A stretch of DNA of 64,000 bases from Panax quinquefolius (GCA_020205615.1 CM035165.1:30043544-30107543); one strand, 5' to 3'. Shown: positions 35,916-48,700, counted from the stretch's first letter. The notes: generated by a model not told the origin, from the sequence alone. Program-made: numbers and translations.

Positions 35916-37840
35916 ATGGCATCCGAGAATGTTGAGAATAGCAATGGAGCACATGAGGATCATTGATTCTCCATGATCAATAATCGAGACAATGTGCAAC
36001 AGGATGGCGATAATCCTCCTGTAAACAACAACACCGATCAATCGACGAATGACAGTACGTTTAAGAAGTTTTAGAATTCATGCGACATCGGTAAAGCGAT
36101 CATTGCCCAAAACGTAGGTGGAAACACGGAAAACTCTCGAGGCGGTCACCGCTAAACAATTCAAGGAGCTGGGACCACCGGAGTTTAAGGGAGAGCCAAA
36201 ACCACTTCGGCGGAAGCATGGATAAAGCGATTACCAAGATATTTGATGTTTTGGGATGTTCAGGAGCAAAAGGTTCCTTTTGCCGCCTTTTATGTTGCGT
36301 GGAGAGGCGATTCTTCGGTGGGAATCGGTAAAACGTACTCAACTTCTTTGTCTTGAAGATATCTTGGGAGAAGTTCCAGAGTCGTTCAACGACAAATACT
36401 TTCCTCGAAAGTATTCGCCATATGAAGGAGGTGGAGTTTATCAAGTTGGAACAAAACAATATGGACCGTGTCGCAATACGAGGCAAAATTTGCGGAGTTA
36501 TCACGGTTTATATCCCCACTTTGGTGGATAATGAAGAGAGAATGGCGCGAATGTTTTTAAGAGGTTTGAAGCGAGATACGTCAACATCTTATTTCTCATA
36601 AACCGCATTTTTATTCAGATGTTGTAAATAGGGCTCGATTAGTGGAGCGCGATAACGAGTCAACGAACTAAAAGAGAGCAAAACGAAAATTATAATACCA
36701 ATGAGAGTAGTCATCAAGCTAAGTGACAACAAGCGTGGAGGAAATCAACAAAGCCAAATATGGTAACCACTTCTATGGTAATCGTACCAAAACAATAAGA
36801 ATGGACATTTCAAGAAAAGGAGATTCAACAATGATGGAAAGACGTTAAGACCAAGATTGTTGTTAAGGAAGGAGAAAGACCACCAATCATATGCTTCAAA
36901 TGCGGAGGAGAGGGACACATCAGTCCGAATTGCGCCATGCCGTCCAAAGCATGTTATAATTGTGGAAGAGAAGGTCACTTAGCTCGATTTTGTCGTTTAC
37001 CGAAGACAAATTCAACTAGGATGGAGGCACCAAAGGCTGTCCCAGACAAACCAAAGCCGGTAGTTTAAGAGAGAGTGTTTTTTTTCTCGTGACGAGGAAC
37101 CTGAATAAAGTTATCACGGGTAAGTTAATCATAAGCTCTTGCGAAGTCTATACCGTGTTAGATACCAATTCTACCCACTCTTTTATTTCACCTAGTTGTG
37201 TTCAACGTTTAAATTTGACTCAGAAGAAGTTAAACTTTGACTTATTGGTTGAAACTTCGTTAGTAGGAGCCTTCATTCGCTTACTATTTTTAAATCTTGT
37301 TTGATTCAAATAAACGCTTTTCACGTTACTGTCGATCTTATCTTTTGAAAATATTTGCCTTTGATGTGATTTTAGGAATCAATTGGTTAACTACTCATCA
37401 TGCTTTTCGTAAGGTTGTTAGCTTTTATATTCATAACCAACTTGTTGTGCGAATTCAAAGTAACCAAACCACTAAAGTCAATCATTGTCATATCAAGCCA
37501 TAAGTAAAAGAGCCCCGATCCTTTCGTTGTTGACTTCCTTGTGTGAAATGCAAAAGGCCGGACTTTATGTAGGCGATGTCGTCGGATGAAGATGGCAAGT
37601 TGATAGGTATCATTGTGAGGTCTTATCTGAGGTTAAGGGATAGAAGTCACAGTTGGTATTAATGTGACGTACTATCCAAGTCTTGGACGAGAGTAACAGT
37701 TTTGAATGATATTTCTATCATTAATAAATTTCTTGGCGTATTCTTGAAGACTTCCTAGCCTACCCTAGAACGTGAAATCGAATTTTGTATTGACCCTAGT
37801 ACAAAACCCATTTCTTAAACCCTCAAATATTTCTTCAACT
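35916..37840 (+). pseudogene. gag-protease and start of pol, family A internal region 2 (best preserved)
   Basis: ATG at 35916 opens 'MASENVENSNGAHE'. With several frameshifts the gag core follows: 'GPPEFKGEP' (about 36170), 'FMLRGEAILRWESVKRTQ' (36285-36340), 'MKEVEFIKLEQNNM' (36423-36465) and 'ARMFLRGLKRDTSTS' (36545-36590). Two CCHC knuckles lie at 36892-36933 ('CFKCGGEGHISPNC') and 36951-36993 ('CYNCGREGHLARFC'). The retropepsin-like domain has 'LDTNSTHSFISPSCVQRLNL' (37160-37220), where DSG is usual at the active site, and 'FDVILGINWL' (37360-37390). The linker ending 'REIEFCIDP' and 'KPIS' (37770-37820) is the normal lead-in to reverse transcriptase, but the RT core never follows. Length to here is about 640 codons, as expected for gag plus protease. 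Confidence 0.8.
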
Positions 37841-39030
37841 AAAAGGATCTGTTTACGAGGATTATGATGAAAGTCATAATAAAAGCATTGGACTAATGAA
37901 AATCATGGGTATATGAAGTATTAGTAAGTGTTATGATGAGTTATGTTGGTTATTATGTGAAAACATGAAAGTTCTTAGAAATCACAAAGAGTTGAAAATC
38001 AGATTTTGGTGAAAAACGTAAAATGAAATTCAATTGACCATATCTCCTATTATATTTTGAATTTCTGAGTGTGGTCAAGTCCTAGAGTTAGATCTATGAG
38101 TTAACTAACTAATCCAAGTGGAATTACTGGAAAAGGTGTTGTAGATTTTTGTGTGGACTGATTTTAGCAAAGGAGTGCAAAGCTGCAAAAAAAACCTAAA
38201 AAAGCTGCTGCCATGATTTTAGATGGGCTGTTTTGGCCACTTAAATTATGAGAAAAATTCTGGCCTTTTGGGACTTGAAGGTATATGGTATAAAGTACCT
38301 CCTGTCCAAAAATGAGCTCATTCTGACTTAAAATGAGCAAGTTATGACTATTTTAATATTTAGGTTTTTTCGACAAAAAATGCTATAACCGGAGTTCTAT
38401 AACTCCGATGACCATGAAATTTAAACTGGAAGCTCATGTTAACATGTGTAAGGTCCTGCCAAGATTTGGGAATTTTTGGAGTTAAACTTGAGGTAGCTAA
38501 TTTCTTAAGGAATTAATTAGAAATTGATTTTTGAAAAATAGTAAATGAATTTTAAAAATTTCGAGAAAAATATATTTTCATTATGGGACTATATTATGCT
38601 AAATCCCAGAAAAGAAATATTTTTGGGACTGATTTGGTATTTTTCATGAAAATAGTTTAGTTACGAACATATGAGTTAAATATGTTATGTGAAGTAACAA
38701 AGTTGAAAATAGGATTTTATGGCTAGAGAATCCTATATAGAGTATATGCATATTTTTTGATGAGGGATTTGATAATTGGTGATGATATCTTATGAGTATG
38801 GCATTTTTGAATGATTAAATGCATTATATGGTAAAGCGTAAACAATTGAAATAAATTGTTTATAAATTTAAGAAGTGATTAAAATATTAAGGATATTAGA
38901 TTATGAGATTATTAAGTGATTGATAACATGGGGATATTCTTGAATCCTGGATAAATTATATTATAAATGTTTAATATTTATCCTTTATCTCATTTGATTG
39001 ATTCTTTATATCATTATCCTCACGCTTATA
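37840..39030 (+). other. conserved non-coding 3' internal block (block X), copy 2 of family A
   Basis: Collinear with 22520-23740 and 30600-31800. It replaces RT, RNase H and integrase. No open frame of note. Confidence 0.65.
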
Positions 39031-39039
39031 TTATGTTGA

Positions 39040-39764
39040 AAGTCATCTCGTGGCTCAGAAGTGCATAGATGGACTTGGTATGATTATGACTGAGGATTGT
39101 TATAAGGTATAATCATAACCGTAATTGAAAACACGATTATCTTTGGCCGTAGTGCATGGATAATTTGTGGTCGTGATACTAATGAATACACGATTATCTT
39201 TGGCACGTGAGTGGTCGTATATGGATAATTTATCTGGTCGTGATACTAATGAATACACGATTATCTTTGGCGGTGTAGTGCATGGATAATTCATGGTCGT
39301 GATACTAATGAATATCCTCGGCCCGTAGTGCGTGGATGATTCGATGATATGGATTAATTATTGAAATTTGAGTCTCAACAATGAAATATTAATTCATGGA
39401 TGTGGTAAAAGTCATCTTTGGGTCGTAGAAGTATTTGATAGACTTGGTATGATTATGACCGAGGATCATACGGTATAATCATGGTTATCAGATTGAAAAC
39501 ACGAATATCCTTGGCCAAATGTGCATGGATAATTCGTGGTCGTGATACTATTAAGTCGCGGCCTCTCGGCATTATTGGTTTTATAATTGTATATCTTTGG
39601 CCAGTAGTGCAAAGATGAATTGTGAATAAATATCTTTGGTAGTATTGCAAAAAGATGAATTTAATGTTTTCAACGATAAAGGTATTCAAGGTATCCTCAC
39701 CTCTTTATCATACCAGTATCGTGCATTCTAATTTCGAGGGCTAAATTCCATAAGGAGGGGAGAT
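39040..39764 (+). repeat. tandem hairpin-bearing repeats and polypurine tract, family A copy 2
   Basis: Three to four degenerate units with TTATCTTTGGC..GTAGTGCATGGA and GTGGTCGTGATACTAATGAA, then AAGGAGGGGAGAT immediately before LTR 5 at 39765. Confidence 0.7.
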
Positions 39765-42409
39765 TGTGAGACCCATTTTTATCAATAAAGATTTAAATTT
39801 TGTCAAAATAATTTTTAATATTATGGTGTGAATTTGAGATAATATTATAGTTGTGGGTAGTATTTATAAATTTTGCAAAAGTATGCAAGTTGTTATAAAA
39901 TATTCGTTTTGGTGGGGAATATTCTTTTTTTAGGAATATTCGCACAACGGCTCAATCATTGGTGGACCCCACAAATGTAATTATTGTTTGATTGAGAAAA
40001 TGACAAAATATTTTATAAAAATAACGGCGGGAGGTGTTACCGTTAAAACTGTTGAACTACCCTATGGTAAAAGTATGTCTGGCGTGGTCGTTATAAGAGT
40101 AGCACACTCAGTATTGATTATTGATGCTTACGTGAGAAGTCACTCAAATATGCTTTCAATTATTGCTACAAATTTCTTGCATCATATCTCTTATATTATT
40201 GATTCAATTATTGTCACAAGATTATCATAGATAATATGTTATATTATTAATTGAGACGAGAAGTTATAAATGATTAATAATTGTTGAAAGATTAAAAATG
40301 TGTTGATTAAAAAATAAAATGATTTGTGGTAATATTTATTCAATCCTTAATGTATATAAAGAGTCTGGCATGAGACGCGTTTGTGGTAAGTTTGATTATT
40401 TTATAGGGGCCCATATGTCATCATCTAAGAGTCTCTTCACAATAGTAATTACCTTTGTGAATAATAATTACCTTCGTCAATAGTAATTACCTTTGTGAAT
40501 AGTAATTATCTTCAATAGATAGTAATTACCTTTGTGAATAGTAATTATCTTCGCCAATAGTAATTACCTTCGTCAATAGTAATTACCTTTACCAAAGGCG
40601 TCGAACCACTTGTCGTTTCACATTACAAAAGCCGAACCACTTGTCATTTCACATTACATGCGTCAAACCACTTTTCTTTTCACATCACTACCGTCGTGCC
40701 ACTTGCTTTTTCACATGGCGGTGCTTAAAGCTAGAAATCTTCTATAAATAGAGGCCTAGTGCTTCTTATTTTTTCACGAATTCAATGAAACTCTAGAGAG
40801 AGAAACTATAGAGAGAAAGAAGAAAAAAAGTATTCTCGCTACTTCACTTTGCCAATATTCATTTCTTCTAAGGTAGGGAATATTATTTGTTGTATTCTGT
40901 AGGGGTGTTATTCTTTCTTATTCATGAAGAGAAGAACTGTTGTTATTCCATCGCTTATTATTTTGTTGGAATAACTTTTAAAAGTGGTATACCCTATACA
41001 TAACTCAGATATCGCTGACCCCCTATACTTGGTAAAATCCTTATATTATTCCATTCTTATTTATTCATTGGAATAACTCAGTATACGCTTAATCCCCTAT
41101 ACTTGGTGATCTCCTTCATTATTCCATTCTTTATTATTCATTGGAATATCTCGTCTGTGTTTTACACCTGACCAGGTTCCATTGTTTATTATTCAGTATT
41201 TATTATTCGTGGGAATATCCTCGTTTGTGTGTTTCACACCTTGACCTTGTTCCATTGTTTATTATTCAAATTTATTATTCGTTGGATCATCCCGCTTGCA
41301 GTGAATTTCACCGACCGGTTCCGTTATTATTATTACTGTTGGAATAACCCGCTCTGTCGCAATCACCGCATGCATGGTGATTTCTTTTGTTATTCCATTC
41401 TTTATTATACTCAGTTGGTTAAATCTTTGACTTCTATACTCCATGAAATTAGTGGAATATCCTTGATATTTGCGCTTCATCCAAAGATCTTTTCATGGAA
41501 ATATTCTTCCGATCATTCTTGAATTTTACTCTACAAAAGCAAGATCATTTTGACAATTTGGGCGTTAATAATTCCCGGATAAAATAATTCTTGAACTTGT
41601 TTTATTGAATTATTATGTCATTGTCATCATCCTCATGTTATATTATGTTATCTTCTACTTACGTATATAGATGAACTTAGTATGATTATGACCAGGGATC
41701 ATTCTTTATAATCATGGCTTGTTATAAATGATGTGATAAAAGTCCTCGATTGGCACCGTAATGCGTTGATGGATAATTTTGGTATGATTATGACCGGGGT
41801 GATTCGGTATAGTCATGACCATTGATAATTTGATGAATATCCTCGGCAGTAGTGCGTAAGTGATTCGATGATGTGGATTATTTATTAAAGTGAGTCTCAA
41901 ATATAAACAAAGATGATGAAAACCTTTTAAAACCTAAAAGATAGTAGACTTTATTCTCTACTTGACTCTTTTAATGGATTGCTTATTTCACCGCTGCAGC
42001 TAAACTTGTTGTCTATTGTATTTTATCGGTTTAACAATCAAGAAGGCTAATGATAAATTATTCGCATTATCTTAGTCATAATATTTCTTCTTTGGGCTAG
42101 TTGAGCTCACCTTTCTTTCACCGTTTTCTCTTGAAATGAGAACATAGTTGGGACGAGTCTGGGAACGGAGTAATGGTCCGAGGATAGCATTAGTAGTCCT
42201 CACTATTCGTGAAATAGTGTGATAATAGTAGTAATGAGGACTCTTTTGAGTTTGTATAATATCTAGTAGACAATATTTGTATTCAAACTCACAGCTTTAT
42301 GTCGTATTGTATACTGGCAGCTTATATTAGTAAGTTGTATTTGAATTTATGTACCATGTAAGTGGCGACCCAAGATGGGTGACGTATACCTAATTTTGGG
42401 GGCGTCACA
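39765..42409 (+). repeat. Family A LTR (3' end of the insertion)
   Basis: 2645 bp, TGTGAGACCC to GGGGGCGTCACA; 19-bp U3 array 40436-40590, TATA box 40743-40751, hairpin array 40930-41350. It abuts the right CTGTG duplication. Confidence 0.85.
40743..40751 (+). promoter_or_regulatory. TATA box of family A 3' LTR
   Basis: TATAAATAG with the GAGAGAAAGAAG leader downstream. Confidence 0.6.
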
Positions 42410-42735
42410 CTGTGAGTGTGAGAGAGCGAAGTAGCGAATGAAGAAACCCTAGATCTATTTGGAAAGTGGTAAGTGAAGAAGAGTGAGTGAAGAGAAGTAG
42501 AGATACGTCATAAGAGAACAGAGAACTGATCTGGAAAAATTAAAAATAGTAAGTTAGTAAATAACCGGTATATTTGGTCCGGTCCGGTTATTACCGATCC
42601 ATGCAAACCACGAACCAAAACCGTTTAGCCGGTATATACCGAATTATTTTACCGAAATCGAACCGTTTAAGATTTATCCCGAACCGGCCGGTTCGCCCAA
42701 AAATTGAAAAAACTGATTTTTTTTGCCAACCCCTA
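42410..42735 (-). mobile_element. hAT transposon, terminal part separated by the nested insertion
   Basis: Begins with the right CTGTG duplication and continues the purine-rich leader (GTGAGAGAGCGAAGTAGCG). It then shows dense CCGGTCCGG, ACCGGTATA and GAACCGGCCGG subterminal motifs and ends TTTTTTGCCAACCCCTA, a typical hAT terminus. Confidence 0.7.
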
Positions 42736-42891
42736 GGTGTATCTATTCTCTATTCATCTATACTCACACTACCAAGTATATTAAGAATATGATCTCTTTG
42801 TTATTACTCGTAAGGATATATTGTACTTTTTATCTAATATTTTAAATAATCATGAAAAAAATAAACATAATATGAGATTTTTGTAAATTAT
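42736..42891. other. short spacer, nothing recognised
   Basis: AT-rich sequence between the hAT terminus and the probable copia LTR fragment. Confidence 0.3.
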
Positions 42892-44520
42892 TGTTAGGTT
42901 TGTAATATTCAAGAACGCAATCAAATTGCATAAAAGTGCGGAAGCGTGTAAAAATCAGAGTTTAAAAATTTACAAACCATATACCCGGATCACCCTTTAT
43001 GCATAATTATTAATTAAACGAAAAGATAAAGAATAAAATCATACCCTTGAAGATCGAGCTTCCTCAGGTACAAGTTTACCTCCAAATCCTTTCGCGTTCA
43101 ACTTGAATCCACCGGGTTTGGTTCCTTCCTTTGATCAACGTTAGCCACCCATATGTTTGGCCTCTAGAGGTGATCCACCAAGGAAAAATAAAGATTCAAG
43201 AAGAAGGGGTATTGGCTCAACCCTAGTTTTCTATCTCTATAGAAAAGGCGTACTCTCCAACAAATTGGAATTATTGTAAAAGTCGACAACCCCCACACCC
43301 ATAATAAGACTCCTCTTATTTATAGATGTGGGCAACCCACCTTAACAATTAAGGAATTGGGATTTATTTAATTAATTAAATTCTTTTAATTAATTAAGCT
43401 CCCTAATCTTATTAGGGACAATTAATTAAACTCTTTTAACTAATTTTCCTTCCTAATCCTATTAGGAATAAATGAGAGTACTTATATTAAATTAATTCCT
43501 AAACTCTTTTAGAAATTAAAATAATAATAATTGTAATAATATTAATAAGACTCCTCTTATTAATTTATATTTAATATTTCTAAAATATTAAATAATAAAT
43601 ATTAAGCTATTTAATTTATTCTATCACCATAGATTAAATTAAATATACTTAACATATTATTACGATTATGCCATTAACTTCTTAAATAATTATTCTTCCT
43701 TTTATGGTGTGACCCTTTAGGTTCTCCATATTAAACCCAGGTTGTGAATAAATCAATTAGAACAATTCTAATCTTATTTAAATAAATAAATTAAATAATT
43801 AATTTATTTAAATAAATAATATTTATTCTACAATAGGATAAGCCTCCCTAGCGATCAACGACTTTCCGTAGATAATATAGATTTCAACATTAATCATTAA
43901 AGAACCTTTGAGTAAATAGTTACCGCATAATTCAATCCTTCCACCATACAACGTCCCAATTAAATATAAGACATGGAATTACCACAAGTCTTATTTTATT
44001 TAATTATATGTATTTCTATCCTTAAATGCATTAACTCAAATAATGCAAATTAGAAACTCCTTTCTAATTTCATTCTCGCCGCCAAGGACTCTTTGGGTTG
44101 TCATTTATCGAATCACATAGACATTTCTCTTCTTTTATTAGAAGTGGTAGATTCTTTATTGATCATACATTATCTCCATGTACAACTTATTATACCCAAG
44201 CATACCTTTGATATACCCTAAGGGTCTTAAGGAATAAGTCAAAGTATAACTCATCATACACAAGATACTATGATGATCTCAAGTCCAAGGATTACTTGTA
44301 CTACTATCACTGCAGAATTTTCTATTGACAGCAAATAAAACTCCATTAGGTATTCCTTAGCGAGCCACGCTTAGTGAACTTATTCTCTAATAAGCACCTA
44401 CATACTTGCTTTAGTGTCTCCACACAAATGATCATGAGATCAATCATCCTCATCCAATGAAAGCAAAGCAACGATATACCAATCTATCCCATTCACTAAT
44501 CCCCAATTTAGTAATCCAAT
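42892..44520 (-). mobile_element. probable Ty1/copia-type LTR (solo or truncated)
   Basis: Starts TGTTAGGTTTGTAATATTC on the plus strand, has GCATAAAAGTGCGGAAGCGTG next to it, a minus-strand TATA-like TATAAATAAGAGG (43313-43325), tracts of TTAATTAATTAAA and a TTAAGCTCCCTAATC region. Its 1.6 kb lacks coding sequence and ends against the family C array. Style matches long plant copia LTRs, but I could not pair a second LTR or a target duplication. Confidence 0.4.
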
Positions 44521-45714
44521 GAAGTAAAATAGGTCCATTCCATCCAACCCATTCTCGAAATCGCCAAATATATGGTAATATATAGTCTTAAAAAACAACT
44601 ACAACTTTATTACAACAATTGTCGTATTATAGTTACAAAATACAACAACATATATTTTATAGTGAGTTTTGATACCAATATATACCAAATGTAACTCGAC
44701 ACCAACTCGATAACACGTCACCATGACACCTTACATAAAGGTACAAATAAAACCTGCTTTTAGAAATTAGAATCTTTGGGAAGTGCTCAAGAAAACCTTC
44801 GTATACGGGAGGCCATGCTTTTAGGTTACGGTAGATATCATATGGCCACGTAATTATCCTTGGTCAATCTAATAGACCCCAAAGAAAAACGAGAAGATTA
44901 CTATCATATTCTTCCCAATGGCGTAGTCTTCTCGATCTATCATTATCTCCACCGCCTCAAATTGAGAATTATACTTCAAACAAACACCAAGATCATATAG
45001 TAGTGGCTCAGAAATATACTCAAAGAAGTGGATGAGCACAACCATGTCTTATGATAACACGAAGCTCAGTATGTCATTAGACATCTTGTATGATAGTGAC
45101 AAAACACCTTCCAAAGTCAGGTTCACCCTATTTAATTCACCAAAATAACTATTAAATGATGTATAAAATACAACACACTAAAGCCCTCAATAAAATTATT
45201 TTCATACTCTTTGGAGAACCTCAACAACTATAGACCACCGCTCTATTCCCTTGTTATCTCCGGCCAACCCAAATGCCTACACTTTTATTACCGAAAGGAA
45301 TTGTGAACAACAAAAGGGTGAGCACAACTAGCTCAAGAAAGAGAATATTATGACTAAAGATAAATAAATTATCAATAGTCTTCATCAAGAATAAATCGTA
45401 GATTTAGAACATATGGTAGATGATAAAACTTTTCAACCATAGTCATAAATGAACGAAAGCAATCCATTAAAAGAGTCAAATAGACTATAAAGTCTATTGT
45501 CTTCCCACGTTAAAAGTCCACCAACAATGTTTTATCCTCGTAACATCAATCAACAGCCTTTTCCACAATCATATGAATAACTCATAATCATAATTGTGAT
45601 TCTAAATTCTCTTCTCATCCAGACGAAGATAATTTTCATCACCGCCTTTACCTCAAAACATCAAATATCATGGTTATACCAAATCACAGCCTCGCTCATA
45701 ATCATACTAATAAA

Positions 45715-46190
45715 TTCATCTTTGCACCACGGGTCAAAGATATTCATCAACAGCTCATCTTTACACTACAAAGCAAAGATATTCAACAACAAAATCATCT
45801 TCAGATTACGAGCCAAAGATATTCATCAATAATTCATCTTGCCCTACAAAGCAAAGATATTCAACAACAAAATCATCTTCAGATTACGAGCCAAAGATAT
45901 TCATCAATAATTCATCTTTGCACTACAAAGCAAAGATATTCAACAACAGTCATCTTCTTTGCACACGAGCCAAAGATATTCATCAATAATTCATCTTTGC
46001 ACTACAAAGCAAAAGATATTCAATAATGTGTCATCTTCAGACACGAGCCAAAAAGATATTCATCAATAATTCATCTTTGCACTACAAAGCAAAGATATTC
46101 ATCAATAATTCATCTTTGCACTACAAAGCAAAGATATTCAACAACAAAGTCATCTTTGCATTACGAGCCAAAGATATTCATATATCAAAG
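45715..46190 (-). repeat. ~60-bp array in family C LTR
   Basis: Units alternate CAAAGATATTCATCAATAAT, TCATCTTTGCACTACAAAGC and AAAGATATTCAACAACA; seven to eight repeats. Read on the minus strand, they match the TATCTTTGGC..GTAGTGCAAAGATGAATT motif of family A repeats. Matching arrays: 50255-50670 and 54735-55200. Confidence 0.75.
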
Positions 46191-47548
46191 AAATACATAA
46201 TCATTTCGTGGTTATATAACAATAATTATAACCATGTCGATCAATTCACCTTTCAGCACTTAAGCTAAAAATATTCAATTGAAATTCAATGGTCATGATC
46301 ATACCAAATACAATTCAACTTTTTCCCCATCGCCAAAGAGAACCTATAGTCACGATCATACCAATAATCTACCCATCTTTACACTCAAGTCAAAGAGAAA
46401 TATCATCATTAGGGTTATAAGAATGTTATATAAAAAACAATATAATCAAAACATGGTTTTAATTTCAAGAGTAAGATTCATAAATCAACGATAATTTGGT
46501 CGAAGAAGAAACCAATTTGTCGTGAATAAGACTCAGTATTCATACATAAGTACCGTATAATGCGCATAGAAACCTCTCGATACATTTAAAAGATAAAGTT
46601 TCATAATAAAATTCATATCCATATTTATAACACCTTAATCCAAATGTTATAAATCACTTAGAAATCTCATAATCTAATATTATTAATATTACAATAATAT
46701 TTTAATCATTTCTAAAACTTATAAACAATTTAATTAAATTGTTTACACTTTACTAATTAATGCATTTAATCATCATAAAATGCCAAACTCATAAAATTTC
46801 ATCACCAATAACCAAAACCCTCATTAAAAATCTGCATATACCTCATATATGATTCTCAAACCATAAAATCATATTTTCCAATTTTCTTAGTTCACATAAC
46901 ATATTTAATTCATTTACTCATAACTAGAATATTTTTATGAAAAATACCAAATCAGTTCCAAAAATATTTCTTTTCTGGGATTTAGCATAACATAGTCCCA
47001 TATTGAATATATATTTTCTCAAAATTTTAAAAATTCATTTACTATTTTTCATATGGCCAAAAACCACCGAATATTTAAACATTTATCATAAATTATACTT
47101 TTATCCAAAAATTCTGAAATTAATACGGTATACTGATATTATATAGATGTACTCCCAATAAAAATTTCATCAATTTTGGAGTTAATCACAAGGAGTTATA
47201 AGCGCTTACTTTTAAAATAGTCTTTTCTCATAAAATCCATAACTCCTATCTATACATCCAAAAATCGCCATTTTTGGACACACTCTACAAAACTCATCAA
47301 AATATCATTTCAAATTTTTCCAGAATTTTTGAAGGTCCAGAAAAATTTCAAACTAAACATAATAACCCTTAAAATCCCTTACTATCCCTTACCTCAAAAG
47401 AGCAAAGATTTCCGACCGAATAACGCCGAATCTAACTTGCACCGTATAGAAATACTCAAAGTATACTCAAAATACTCACAAGAATACGCCGATAATATAG
47501 AGAGAGAAAACTTCAGCTTCGTGTGATTTTCAATTCTAACCCAAGACC

Positions 47549-47557
47549 CTATTTATA
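47549..47557 (-). promoter_or_regulatory. TATA box of family C LTR 1
   Basis: TATAAATAG on the minus strand, followed by ATTGAAAATCACACGAAGC and a TTTCTCTCTCT-complement leader. Confidence 0.6.
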
Positions 47558-48527
47558 GAAAAATGCTAGAATACCAAAGCGTAAAATTTAATAAAATATT
47601 AATATAATATATATTAAATTCCTAAGCCCACTCTGACCATCTGACCATCTGAATTCAGCCACTAATAATGACAAAAACAAAAAACGTTTTTGTTATTAAA
47701 ATTAATTAAAACTTTCAAAAATCAATTATTTCTAACTTCTAACTTCAATAATTCATAATAAATAGCTCTTTTATCAGAAAATTCGAATCTCATGAGTTTT
47801 TATAGGAAATTCAATTCTCTACAACTTTGCAGAAGAAAGTTTTTCCAAATTCCAAACAAAAATTGACCGAAATCCACAAACGCATTTATTTTACAAAGCT
47901 ATAATCAAATTTCAACCAAGAAATGGGGTCCACCAACATGTTTAAACATGTTTTAAACATTTATTGTAACAAAAATATTCTTCCTCCTCATATACTCATA
48001 TATTCCACATTCATCGTAAAAAATATCACCATTAATATATTATTAAAATAATATATTTAAATGAATTATTTTATCGTAAAAAGATAAAATATTAATTTTC
48101 AACAATTGTCACTTTAAAAATTTTCTCCATCTATATCCACATAAAATAAATATTTTTCTCATCATAAAAATCAATAATTAATTATTCACAAATAATATTA
48201 CATAATCACAATATTAACAACCGTGCAGCTCCTGTGAAAGAGGGGCTTTCCAATAAGAATTTCTCCTTATCAACAAGCAATTAGTGACCAAACCTCTCCT
48301 TAGACAGTAACTTTCTAGACATCGCCAATAATGTTATCCAATAATATTATTCAGATAATATGAATTATTGTCGATAATGGAAAATATCATGTACGTGATA
48401 ATTATCAAACAACAATAATATAAAATATCAACGTAGCAATTATCAATCAATAAAATATAATATCGAATAAAGAATTACCGTAATAATTATCGAGTAATGC
48501 CTTCACGAAAAAAAAATTATCATGCTT

Positions 48528-48700
48528 CATGAATAGTACTCGTGAATAAGAATCTCGTGAATAAGAATTCTCGTGAATAAGAAACTCGTGAATAAGAACT
48601 CATGAATAAGAACTCGTGAATAAGAACTCTGCTAATAAGAATCATAATAAGAATCTCGTGAATAAGAACTCATGAATAAGAACTCATGAATAAACTATAA
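48528..48700 (-). repeat. 14-bp array in family C U3
   Basis: About ten units of AATAAGAACTCGTG / AATAAGAACTCATG, in the U3 position equivalent to the family A 19-bp array. Also at 53024-53175 and 57550-57685. Confidence 0.75.

Larger units (their letters stand above)
17780..42409 (+). mobile_element. Family A Ty3/gypsy (Del/Tekay-like) non-autonomous retrotransposon, LTR-int-LTR-int-LTR, with nested family B element
   Basis: Three LTRs (17780-20435; 24458-26922 continued at 35512-35733; 39765-42409) alternate with two internal regions of about 4.0 kb (20436-24457 and 35734-39764). All LTRs begin TGTGAGACCC and end GCGTCACA. Each internal region begins with an initiator-Met tRNA primer site and ends with a purine tract, AAGGAGGGGAGAT. 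A single pair of 5-bp duplications (CTGTG) flanks the whole, so the three-LTR tandem is one insertion unit. Gag and protease are present; reverse transcriptase core, RNase H and integrase are missing. The Del/Tekay assignment rests on the style of gag, zinc knuckles and protease. Confidence 0.8.

Noticed and set aside
35916..37840. Integrated pararetrovirus (zinc knuckle plus protease)
   Set aside because: LTRs, target duplications and a Met-type primer site show a gypsy retrotransposon; no movement protein or viral RT seen.
42574..42792. Open frame over the hAT terminus
   Set aside because: Low-complexity translation of ACCGGT-type subterminal repeats crossing the element end.
45596..46268. 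Ser/His/Ile-rich open frames (also 50210-50793 and 54687-55462)
   Set aside because: They are translations of the ~60-bp array on the antisense strand of the LTR; frames shift between copies.
48528..48700. Short regularly spaced repeats as a CRISPR array
   Set aside because: The units are directly adjacent without unique spacers, in a plant LTR; no cas genes.
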